A stretch of 64,000 nt of DNA from contig NZ_LMPC01000012.1 in assembly GCF_001423745.1 (NCBI RefSeq), positions 428,166 through 492,165 on the forward strand, in the 5' to 3' direction. The notes below the pieces were generated by a model, which saw nothing but the letters and a program-made list of their open reading frames with translations, did not search any database and was not told where the DNA came from. Of the stretch, positions 46,264 through 53,019 are shown piece after piece; within the stretch, counting starts at the first letter, position 1, and each line of letters starts with the position of its first letter. The stretch is from Arthrobacter sp. Leaf337. GTDB lineage: Bacteria > Actinomycetota > Actinomycetes > Actinomycetales > Micrococcaceae. The position numbers and the translations under genes were made by a program.

Positions 46264-47157
46264 GTGAGTACGTTCAGCATTCCTGGACCGTCGCGGACAC
46301 CCCCCGCGGCGAGCACTCCGGCTCCGCACCCCTGGAACCGATACGTGGCACTGGGAGATTCGTTTACCGAGGGGTATGGCGATCCGGAGCCGCGGAGCCC
46401 CGGAGGTGTGCGCGGCTGGGCGGACCGGGTCGCAGAAGAGCTGAGCCTGGGCCACCAGGACTTCGCCTACGCCAACCTGGCCGTCAGGGGCCGCCTCCTC
46501 CAGCAGATCGTGGATGACCAGCTGGGGCCGGCCCTCGAGCTCAAGCCGGACCTGGTCACACTCTCCGCGGGCGGCAATGACATCGTGTTCCGCGGCAGTG
46601 ATCCGGACAGGCTGGCGGAGAGGCTGGAGCCGGCAATAGCGCTCCTCAGCGCCACCGGAGCAACGGTGGTGCTCTTCACCGGTCCGGACTGGGGAAGCAC
46701 GCCGGTGTTCGGACGCATCCGCGGCAAGGTGGCCATCTTCAACGAAAACATGCGCACCATTGCGGCCCGGCATGACGGCGTGGTGGCCGACCTCTGGAGC
46801 CTGCGCCAGTTGGCGGCTCCGCACATGTGGGATCCGGACCGCCTCCATTTCTCCCCGCTGGGCCATCACACCATCGCGGCCATGGTGCTGGAGACACTGA
46901 ACGTCCCGCACACCCTGAAACCGCTGGAACCCAAGGTGCTGCCCGTCGGCAGCTGGCGCCAGGCCAGGAGCAGCGACCTGGTCTGGGCCAAGGATTACCT
47001 GTTCCCGTGGGTGGTGCGGCGGGTGCGGCAACGTCCCGCAAACCTGGGCCTGACAGCCAAACGACCGGAACCCGGCCCCGTGTTCGGCCCGGGCATGGCG
47101 CACGGGCCGCTTCGCGCAGGCCCCTTCCCCACTGGTCCGATGCCCGCGAAACCCTAG
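46264..47157 (+). CDS. SGNH/GDSL hydrolase family protein
   Basis: 297 aa from a GTG at 46264. An ATG at 46213 is in frame, but the conserved part starts later. Block I is YVALGDSFTEGYGDPEPRSP (catalytic Ser in GDSFTEG), block II is in YANLAVRGRLLQQIVDDQL, block III is LSAGGNDIVF, and block V has DRLHFSPLGHHTIA (Asp/His). Cytoplasmic as far as can be seen; an ester hydrolase of unknown substrate. The C-terminal 60 residues are Pro/Gly-rich. Confidence 0.83.
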   Translation: MSTFSIPGPSRTPPAASTPAPHPWNRYVALGDSFTEGYGDPEPRSPGGVRGWADRVAEELSLGHQDFAYANLAVRGRLLQQIVDDQLGPALELKPDLVTLSAGGNDIVFRGSDPDRLAERLEPAIALLSATGATVVLFTGPDWGSTPVFGRIRGKVAIFNENMRTIAARHDGVVADLWSLRQLAAPHMWDPDRLHFSPLGHHTIAAMVLETLNVPHTLKPLEPKVLPVGSWRQARSSDLVWAKDYLFPWVVRRVRQRPANLGLTAKRPEPGPVFGPGMAHGPLRAGPFPTGPMPAKP

Positions 47158-47234
47158 TCGCGCCGCCGCGCGTCCGCTAATCTGCAGGGACGGCCCGCAG
47201 TTCCGGGTGTCAATGGAGATTATGAGGAGCGAAG

Positions 47235-47444
47235 TTGTCGAATCACACCTACAGCATTTCTGAAATTGTCGGAACTTCAAGCGAGGGCGTGGACGCTGCC
47301 GTCCGCAACGGGATCGCCGAGGCCGCGAAGACCCTCCGCAACCTGGACTGGTTCGAAGTCAAGGAAATCCGCGGGCACCTGGAAGACGGGAAAGTGGCCG
47401 ACTGGCAGGTGACCATCAAATTGGGGTTCCGCCTGGAGCGCTAA
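47235..47444 (+). CDS. Dodecin family flavin-binding protein
   Basis: 69 aa, TTG start with GAGGAGCG upstream. Sequence TYSISEIVGTSSEGVDAAVR with NGIAEAAKTLRNLDWFEVKE and GHLEDGKVADWQVTIKLGFR matches dodecin: a beta-alpha-beta-beta fold forming a dodecamer that binds riboflavin, FAD or CoA. The Trp in LDWFEV and the Gln in WQVTIKLGF are flavin-contact positions. Probably a flavin buffer. Confidence 0.93.
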   Translation: MSNHTYSISEIVGTSSEGVDAAVRNGIAEAAKTLRNLDWFEVKEIRGHLEDGKVADWQVTIKLGFRLER

Positions 47445-47454
47445 CCCCGGAGTT

Positions 47455-47652
47455 TCAGCGGGACGTGTCCCCTGCCGTGACCCGCCGCCAGACGGTGGGC
47501 GAGCCGTTGTAGGACGGAAAAAAGTGTCCTTCGAAGAAGGTTTGACCATCATGCGGTGCGTCCACAGGGGCCCACAGTCCGGAAGCCGGGCAGTGGGTTC
47601 CTGTGGCCCCGGCGGTGGCCACTCGTTCGCGGAGCAGTGCGATGCGCTTCAT
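47455..47652 (-). CDS. Small hypothetical protein
   Basis: 65 aa from the ATG at 47652; AAGGATGGGA precedes it. Not recognised. The sequence has a compact motif SGLWAPVDAPHDGQTFFEGH followed by FFPSYNGSPTVWRRV, with one Cys and two His residues that might bind a metal. No membrane helix. It ends ten bases from the convergent dodecin gene. Confidence 0.55.
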   Translation of the reverse strand: MKRIALLRERVATAGATGTHCPASGLWAPVDAPHDGQTFFEGHFFPSYNGSPTVWRRVTAGDTSR

Positions 47653-47738
47653 CGTTGAATCCCATCCTTGGTAGTGAAAAAGGTCTACCCCAAGGCTAGG
47701 AAAACCCGATGCGCTCCCCAATGGGCGTTTGCCCAGAA

Positions 47739-48644
47739 TCAGACGGGTTCATGTGGCAGCTGCACAGCCGCATCGGCCGGGCCGGCGGCCACGCTGTCCA
47801 TGCCGGCACCGAAGCTGCCCAGCAGCGTCAATGAATCGGCCGACGGCGACCCCGGCTTCGCGGAAAACACCCGCAGAACCTGGTCCGGATCATCCGGAAG
47901 CACCAGGTTTTCAAAGTTCAGTTCCAGGTCTCCCACCGCAGGATGGCGGAGACGTACGCTGCCCGCCGACGGAGCGGCGACACGGTGTCCGGCCCACCAC
48001 TGCCGGAAGTGTTCGCTGTGCACCGCGAGTTCGCCCACCAGTTGATTGGCCTGGGCATCGTTGGGATGGCGGCCAACGTCCCCGCGCAGGGCGCCGACCG
48101 CATCTGAAGCCACTGCCTTCCAGTCACGGAACAACTCACGGGTGCGCGGATCGAGCATCAGCCAGCGTGTCAGGTTGCGTTCCCCCGCAGGCATGGCCGG
48201 GAAATCGGCAAACAGCAGGAAGGCCAGCCTGTTGCCGGCCAGGACGTCGCTCCGGCGGCCCAGAACCAGCGCGGGAACGTCACCCACCGCGTCCAGGAGC
48301 TGGCGCAGCGCCGGGCGGACACTCTGGACCGGGACGGGAGAACCCTGCGAGGCCGCACAGTTCTCCAGGAGATCCATCATGTGCGCCTGCTCGCTGGAAT
48401 CGAGGCGCAGCGCACGCGCCACTGAATCAAGCACTGCCCTGGACGGGTGGATGTTGCGGCCCTGCTCCAGGCGCGTGTAGTAGTCCGTGCTCACATCCGC
48501 CAGCCGCGCTATCTCCTCGCGGCGCAGCCCGGGAACCCGCCGGGCACCGGAGGTTCCGGCCAGCCCGGCGTCCTCCGGCTTCAGCCGCGACCTCATGGCC
48601 TTCAGGAATTTTCCAAACTCGGCGCTCTGACCCATGCCTTCCAT
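47739..48644 (-). CDS. XRE-family regulator with MmyB-like ligand-binding domain
   Basis: 301 aa. N-terminal helix-turn-helix RRVPGLRREEIARLADVSTD followed by YYTRLEQGRNIHPSRAVLDS. The C-terminal MLTR/MmyB domain carries ALVLGRRSDVLAGNRLAFLL, RWLMLDPRTRELFRDW and VGDLELNFENLVLPDDP. Such regulators sit beside and control reductases of the SDR and AKR type. Here the divergent gene is an aldo/keto reductase, with a 17-base inverted repeat between. The start could be the ATG at 48644 or 48635; no clear ribosome binding site. Confidence 0.87.
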   Translation of the reverse strand: MEGMGQSAEFGKFLKAMRSRLKPEDAGLAGTSGARRVPGLRREEIARLADVSTDYYTRLEQGRNIHPSRAVLDSVARALRLDSSEQAHMMDLLENCAASQGSPVPVQSVRPALRQLLDAVGDVPALVLGRRSDVLAGNRLAFLLFADFPAMPAGERNLTRWLMLDPRTRELFRDWKAVASDAVGALRGDVGRHPNDAQANQLVGELAVHSEHFRQWWAGHRVAAPSAGSVRLRHPAVGDLELNFENLVLPDDPDQVLRVFSAKPGSPSADSLTLLGSFGAGMDSVAAGPADAAVQLPHEPV

Positions 48645-48681
48645 TGTGCACGGCCCGCAAGCCTCCGTTCTACAACGAACG

Positions 48682-48698
48682 TAGGACTGCCAGTCCTA
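48682..48698. promoter_or_regulatory. Inverted-repeat operator between the regulator and aldo/keto reductase
   Basis: TAGGACT-GCC-AGTCCTA, a perfect 7+3+7 inverted repeat in the 179-base divergent gap. It probably binds the XRE/MmyB regulator encoded at 47739-48644. Confidence 0.68.
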
Positions 48699-48823
48699 GG
48701 AAAAACAGGAACAGGCATCCCTGCTGACACGGCCAGGCAAAGTGCATAGGCTCGAAGCCTAGCCAGTACGAAAGCGGTTTCCCACCCCCCTTCGACGATC
48801 CCCACGACCGGAAGAAACTGACG

Positions 48824-49669
48824 ATGTCCCAGACGAACCAAAACACCATTCCGCAACTGACCCTCAACAACGGAGTCCGGATTCCGCAACTCGGCTTCGG
48901 CGTGTTCCAGGTTCCGCCGGAAGAAACGCAGCGCATCGTTGAAGATGCCTTAGAAGCGGGCTACCGCCACATTGATACCGCTGCCGCGTACCGGAACGAA
49001 GCAGGAGTCGGCGCTGCCATCGCCGCCTCGGGCATTCCCCGCGAAGACATCTTCATCACCACCAAGCTCCGCAACGGCGAACAGGGCAACGCGCACGAGG
49101 CGTTCCAGAACAGCCGCAAGGCTCTCGGCGTCGAGTTCGTGGACCTCTACCTGATCCACTGGCCGGTGCCTTCCCAAGGGCTTTTCACCGACGCCTGGAA
49201 GGCGATGGAAAAGCTCTACGCCAACAGCCAGATCCGCGCCATCGGCGTGTCCAACTTCCTCCCGGAACACCTGGACACGCTCCTCCCGGCCGCGGACGTG
49301 GTCCCGGCAGTGAACCAGTTCGAAAGCCACCCCACCTTCCAGCAGCAGGAACTGGCCGCCAAGTGCAGGGAACTCGGCATCGCCGTGGAGGCCTACAGCC
49401 CGCTCGGCCAGGGCGCGGACCTGAATGCAGCGGCCGTGAAGGACCTCGCCGGCACACACGACGCCACTCCCGCCCAGATCGTGCTGGCGTGGCACCTCGC
49501 CCAGGGCACCATCGTCATCCCCAAGTCAGCCGACTCGCAGCGCATGCGGGAAAACCTGGGTGCCGTCGCCGTCGAACTTTCCGCCGCCGAACTCAGCGAA
49601 ATCACCGCGCTGGAGTCGGGTGCCCGCGCGGGCGCCGATCCCGCCGTCGCCGCCTTCAGCCAGATGTAA
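48824..49669 (+). CDS. Aldo/keto reductase (AKR5-like)
   Basis: 281 aa with GGAAGAAAC upstream of the ATG. TIM-barrel AKR: LGFGVFQVPPEETQRIVEDA; catalytic Asp/Tyr in GYRHIDTAAAYRNE; catalytic Lys in IFITTKLRNG; His in LYLIHWPVP; cofactor site IVIPKSADSQRMRENL. NADPH-dependent reduction of small aldehydes or ketones; related to 2,5-diketo-D-gluconate reductases. It is the first of three AKR genes and is divergent from its probable regulator. Confidence 0.9.
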   Translation: MSQTNQNTIPQLTLNNGVRIPQLGFGVFQVPPEETQRIVEDALEAGYRHIDTAAAYRNEAGVGAAIAASGIPREDIFITTKLRNGEQGNAHEAFQNSRKALGVEFVDLYLIHWPVPSQGLFTDAWKAMEKLYANSQIRAIGVSNFLPEHLDTLLPAADVVPAVNQFESHPTFQQQELAAKCRELGIAVEAYSPLGQGADLNAAAVKDLAGTHDATPAQIVLAWHLAQGTIVIPKSADSQRMRENLGAVAVELSAAELSEITALESGARAGADPAVAAFSQM

Positions 49670-49680
49670 CCGGCCGTCGG

Positions 49681-49723
49681 TGGTTGAGCCTGTCGAAACC
49701 GATCTCGAGAGGCTCGATCACCG
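49681..49723. repeat. REP-like intergenic element
   Basis: TGGTTGAGCCTGTCGAAACC followed by GAGAGGCTCGATCACC. The arms GAGCCT and AGGCTC pair in a stem of at least six bases, extended by GGTTGA/TCGATCACC with mismatches. This GGTTGAGCCTGTCGAAACC motif is common between genes in Arthrobacter-type genomes. Confidence 0.68.
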
Positions 49724-49749
49724 GAACCACAACCAGACAGGACGTCACC

Positions 49750-50721
49750 ATGCAGTACACCCACCTTGGCCGCTCCGGCCTGCAGGTCTCCCGCCTGTGC
49801 CTCGGCACGATGAACTTCGGCCCGCAGACCGAAGAAGCGGCCGCGCACTCCATCATGGACTCCGCGTTGGAGTCCGGCATCAACTTCTTTGACACCGCCA
49901 ACGTCTATGGCGGCACCGGCCGCCGCGGCTGGACAGAGGAAATCATTGGCCGCTGGTTTGCCCAGGGCGGCGAGCGCCGCGAACGCACCGTGCTGGCCAC
50001 CAAGCTCTACGGCACCATGACGGACCGGCCCAACGAGTCCAAGCTGTCCGCCCTGAACATCAGGCGGGCGCTGGACGCCAGCCTCAAGCGGCTCCAGACG
50101 GATTACATCGACATCTACCAGTTCCACCACGTCGACCGGAACACGCCCTGGGACGAAATCTGGCAGGCCATGGACGTGGCCGTCCAGCAGGGGAAGATCC
50201 TCTACGCGGGCAGCAGCAACTTCGCCGGCTGGCACATCGCCCAGGCACAGGAGTCCGCTGCCCGCCGCAACTTCACCGGCCTGGTCAGCGAGCAGTCCAT
50301 CTACAACCTCCTGACCCGCAACCTGGAGCTGGAAGTCATCCCTGCCGCGCAGCAGTACGGGCTGGGGCTGATCCCCTGGTCGCCGCTGCACGGCGGTTTG
50401 CTGGGCGGCGTGCTGAAGAAAGAGCGCGACGGCGTCCGCCGCACCGAAGGGCGGGCGGCCGAGACGCTGAAGAAGCACCAGGACCAGATCCGCCAGTACG
50501 AGGACCTGGCCGACGACCTCGGCCATGAGCCGGGCGACGTCGCACTCGCGTGGCTGTTGCACCAGCCCGCGGTCACCGCACCGATCGTCGGTCCCCGTAC
50601 ACAGGAACAGCTCGACGCCGCCATCCGGACCCTCGACGTGAAGCTTGACGCTGATGCGCTCAAGCGCCTCGATGACATCTTCCCCGGCCACCGCACCGCC
50701 CCGGAAGACTACGCCTGGTAA
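49750..50721 (+). CDS. Aldo/keto reductase (YajO/Kv-beta-like)
   Basis: 323 aa from the ATG at 49750. The long frame upstream is non-coding. AKR with LGRSGLQVSRLCLGTMNFGP, catalytic Asp/Tyr in NFFDTANVYGG, Lys in VLATKLYGTM, His in IDIYQFHHVD, and the C-terminal cofactor site APIVGPRTQEQLDAAI. A different subfamily (AKR11-14 type) from its neighbours; substrate unknown. Confidence 0.88.
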   Translation: MQYTHLGRSGLQVSRLCLGTMNFGPQTEEAAAHSIMDSALESGINFFDTANVYGGTGRRGWTEEIIGRWFAQGGERRERTVLATKLYGTMTDRPNESKLSALNIRRALDASLKRLQTDYIDIYQFHHVDRNTPWDEIWQAMDVAVQQGKILYAGSSNFAGWHIAQAQESAARRNFTGLVSEQSIYNLLTRNLELEVIPAAQQYGLGLIPWSPLHGGLLGGVLKKERDGVRRTEGRAAETLKKHQDQIRQYEDLADDLGHEPGDVALAWLLHQPAVTAPIVGPRTQEQLDAAIRTLDVKLDADALKRLDDIFPGHRTAPEDYAW

Positions 50722-50785
50722 ATCGTTGGCAGACCGTGCCTTTTGACATCTGTCCAAAGCGGCTCCGATAGGAAAGACTTTTGAG

Positions 50786-51616
50786 ATGGCGCTTTCACCA
50801 GTGATTGAGCTCAATGACGGACACAGGATTCCCCAGATCGGGCTGGGGACCTGGCCGCTGGACGACCAGCAGGTGGCTGCCGCCGTCGTGGACGCCGTGG
50901 AAGCCGGGTACCGGCATATCGACACCGCGGTGAAATACGGCAATGAAAAAGGCGTGGGGAACGGCATCCGAGCCAGCGGCCTGGACCGGTCGGAAGTGTT
51001 CATCACCACCAAACTGGACGGTGAATTCCAAGGCCAGGAGAGGGCCCTGGCAGGACTGGAGGGATCACTCAAGCGCCTCGGACTGGACTACGTGGATCTG
51101 CTTTTGATCCACTGGCCGCTCCCCCGGCGGGATGAATTCATCTCAACGTGGAAAACTTTTGAACGGTTGCAGGCCGACGGAAAAGCACGGTCAATCGGCG
51201 TCTCCAACTTCAAGCCGGCGCACCTGGAACGGCTCATGGCCGAGTGCGATGTTGTGCCGGCCGTCAACCAGATCCAGGTCAGCCCGGCTGTCACCCGGAT
51301 AGTGGACATCGCCTACAACAGACGGCATGGGATCGTCACCGAGTCATACAGCCCGCTGGGTGCGGGCAGCGACCTCCTGAACGCCCCAGTACTAGGGAAG
51401 ATCGCCGAAAAGCATGGCAAAACCCCCGGCCAGATAGTACTCCGCTGGCATATCGACCAGGGCCTCGTCGCCATCCCCAAATCGGCCAATCCACAGCGCA
51501 TGAAAGAGAACCTGGACATCTTCGGTTTTGCGTTGGACGCGGACGACACATCCGCCATTGCAACGCTGGACGGAGGTGACGAGGCCGGGGTTAATTCCGA
51601 CGTTCAAGGCCACTGA
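50786..51616 (+). CDS. Aldo/keto reductase (AKR5-like)
   Basis: 276 aa. GLGTWPLDDQQVAAAVVDAV, catalytic DTAVKYGNEKGVG, Lys in VFITTKLDGEF, His in DLLLIHWPLPRRDEF, cofactor motif VAIPKSANPQRMKENLDIFG. Similar to the 48824 gene, so probably a paralogue; the two flank the distinct 49750 gene. Third of three tandem AKR genes on the plus strand. Confidence 0.9.
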   Translation: MALSPVIELNDGHRIPQIGLGTWPLDDQQVAAAVVDAVEAGYRHIDTAVKYGNEKGVGNGIRASGLDRSEVFITTKLDGEFQGQERALAGLEGSLKRLGLDYVDLLLIHWPLPRRDEFISTWKTFERLQADGKARSIGVSNFKPAHLERLMAECDVVPAVNQIQVSPAVTRIVDIAYNRRHGIVTESYSPLGAGSDLLNAPVLGKIAEKHGKTPGQIVLRWHIDQGLVAIPKSANPQRMKENLDIFGFALDADDTSAIATLDGGDEAGVNSDVQGH

Positions 51617-51749
51617 AAATCGGCGCTCCCAGAAATTCACAGGTCCGCCGACTGGCAGATTAATACTAAGCATGATTAGTATTAGGTAGAAGGATGTAGC
51701 GTGCCCGGGATCCGGGCACCTCCTCAATGAAAGAAGAAGGAACGATAAA

Positions 51750-52013
51750 ATGGGTTTTTTCGCATTTCTGATTCTGGGCCTTATCGCCGGAGCAATCGCT
51801 AAGGCAATCCTCCCCGGCCGTCAGGGCGGTGGCATTTTCATCACCCTGCTCCTGGGCGTCGTAGGTGCATTCCTCGGCGGCTGGATTGGCAGCCTGCTCT
51901 TCGGTGTTGGCATCAACGAGTTCTTCTCGCTGTCCACTTGGCTGCTGGCCATTGGCGGCGCGATCATCGTCCTGCTTGTTTACGGCATGATCACCAAGCG
52001 CACGGCCCGCTAA
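51750..52013 (+). CDS. GlsB/YeaQ/YmgE family stress membrane protein
   Basis: 87 aa with three helices: FFAFLILGLIAGAIAKAILP, GGGIFITLLLGVVGAFLGGW and STWLLAIGGAIIVLLVYGMI. The G-x-A-x-A-x-x-x-LPG pattern is typical of the transglycosylase-associated protein family. In this family expression is induced by general stress. Upstream is AAAGAAGAAGGAACGATAAA with AAGGAACG as ribosome binding site. Confidence 0.88.
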   Translation: MGFFAFLILGLIAGAIAKAILPGRQGGGIFITLLLGVVGAFLGGWIGSLLFGVGINEFFSLSTWLLAIGGAIIVLLVYGMITKRTAR

Positions 52014-52031
52014 AGCGGAGTCCGGCCTGAG

Positions 52032-52063
52032 AAACGGCCCCGGGATTTTTCCTGGGGCCGTTT
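52032..52063 (+). terminator. Rho-independent terminator after the GlsB-type gene
   Basis: AAACGGCCCC and GGGGCCGTTT form a ten-pair stem, with a run of T following (TTTTTCC). Confidence 0.88.
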
Positions 52064-52086
52064 TTCCATTTATGGCCCCCTCATCC

Positions 52087-52114
52087 ACGGCCTTGTATCT
52101 ACGGCCTTGTATCT
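52087..52114. repeat. Tandem 14-base duplication
   Basis: ACGGCCTTGTATCT occurs twice in a row, followed by ACGGG, upstream of the YtxH-like gene. Probably a slippage duplication. Confidence 0.75.
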
Positions 52115-52189
52115 ACGGGCGTTCCCCTACGGGGTTCACCCGCGCACGGATTCGCCCGAATACGGATTCTCACGGAGCAGGAGTACATC

Positions 52190-52684
52190 ATGAAAGCAAA
52201 ACTTCTTTTCGGTACCGGAGTAGCAGCGGGCTTCGTCCTGGGCTCCAGGTCCGGCCGCGCCGCCTACGAGAAAATCAAGGCGAGGGCTGCGGCGCTCTGG
52301 GACAGCAAACCGGTCCAGGACAAAGTCGCGGCAGCAACCGAAGCGGTCAAGGAAAAGGCCCCCGAAGTGTCAGACCAGCTGACCGAGGCAGCCCGCCGTG
52401 CAGGCACGGTCATCAGTTCCGCTGTCCACCGCGACAAGGCAGGCGCTCCGGACCACACGGCTAAAACCGCAGTTCCCGCGGCAGAAAGCGACTTGCCCGC
52501 CGGCGACTACGTGCCGTCCCACAGCACGCATCCGGAGACCGTCAATCTGGGCACTGCGGATGGCAACGTCCCCGACGTCACCAGCGATCCGGCCCGCAAT
52601 GACTCAACCGGCCAGGACTGGTCCGACGAAGGCGGGGCCACGCCCGCCGGCGCCGCCATCAACACGAACCCTCAGCGGACCTAA
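52190..52684 (+). CDS. YtxH-like protein with disordered acidic tail
   Basis: 164 aa with GGAGCAGGAG before the ATG. The N-terminal helix MKAKLLFGTGVAAGFVLGSR is a membrane anchor or signal-like segment of YtxH type. An amphipathic, Ala/Lys/Glu-rich helical region follows (about 20-85, KVAAATEAVKEKAPEVSDQL), then a low-complexity acidic tail rich in Thr, Asp and Pro. Likely a stress- or envelope-associated protein; function unknown. Confidence 0.65.
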   Translation: MKAKLLFGTGVAAGFVLGSRSGRAAYEKIKARAAALWDSKPVQDKVAAATEAVKEKAPEVSDQLTEAARRAGTVISSAVHRDKAGAPDHTAKTAVPAAESDLPAGDYVPSHSTHPETVNLGTADGNVPDVTSDPARNDSTGQDWSDEGGATPAGAAINTNPQRT

Positions 52685-53015
52685 CAAACCCGACAGCAGT
52701 CACACCGACCCGTCCGGACCCTTGGTTCCGGGCGGGTCGGCCCGTTTCTGCCAGTATTGCCCGGCCTTGCCACCCTGGGCTCGCGCTCCATCAGCCGGGT
52801 TCACAACGGCCCGTCCTCGGGTAGCCAAGCGTCCGCCGCAGCGGTCCGCCGCAAGGGTCCAAAGAACCTTGCCGGGGGACGGCGCGGAATTCTAGAATGT
52901 GGATGGCTAAGCAGTCAGCCATTGAATCCTCGGTCCGGAGTGAATTCATGAGCTTTCGACGCCTGGCCCCCGCCTTCCCGGCTGCTGCGGTGCGGGCTGT
53001 TGCCCGGCGGCGGCC
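52685..53015. other. Intergenic region with terminator and leader reading frame
   Basis: 331 bases between the YtxH-like and debranching-enzyme genes. Apart from the hairpin at 52705-52740 and the leader frame at 52948 (listed separately), I see only a low-complexity, Ser/Arg-coding frame that I do not support as a gene. Confidence 0.5.
52705..52740 (+). terminator. Hairpin after the YtxH-like gene
   Basis: CCGACCCG/CGGGTCGG stem of eight pairs with internal CCGGA and TCCGG segments able to extend it. It ends before CCCGTTTCTG. Confidence 0.65.
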
Positions 53016-53019
53016 ATGA
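52948..53019 (+). CDS. Short leader reading frame upstream of the debranching enzyme
   Basis: ATG at 52948 with GGAG at 52937-52940, seven bases upstream. The 23-residue product begins MSFRRLAPAFPAAAV and ends in Arg residues plus Pro; it is Arg/Ala/Pro-rich. Its stop TGA overlaps the ATG of the debranching gene (ATGA at 53016-53019), which has no good ribosome binding site of its own. The arrangement fits a translated leader that couples ribosomes to the enzyme start. Confidence 0.5.
   Translation: MSFRRLAPAFPAAAVRAVARRRP

Noticed and set aside
52398..52895. 165-residue plus-strand frame after the YtxH-like gene
   Set aside because: Overlaps the YtxH-like gene in another frame and reads through the terminator; low complexity.
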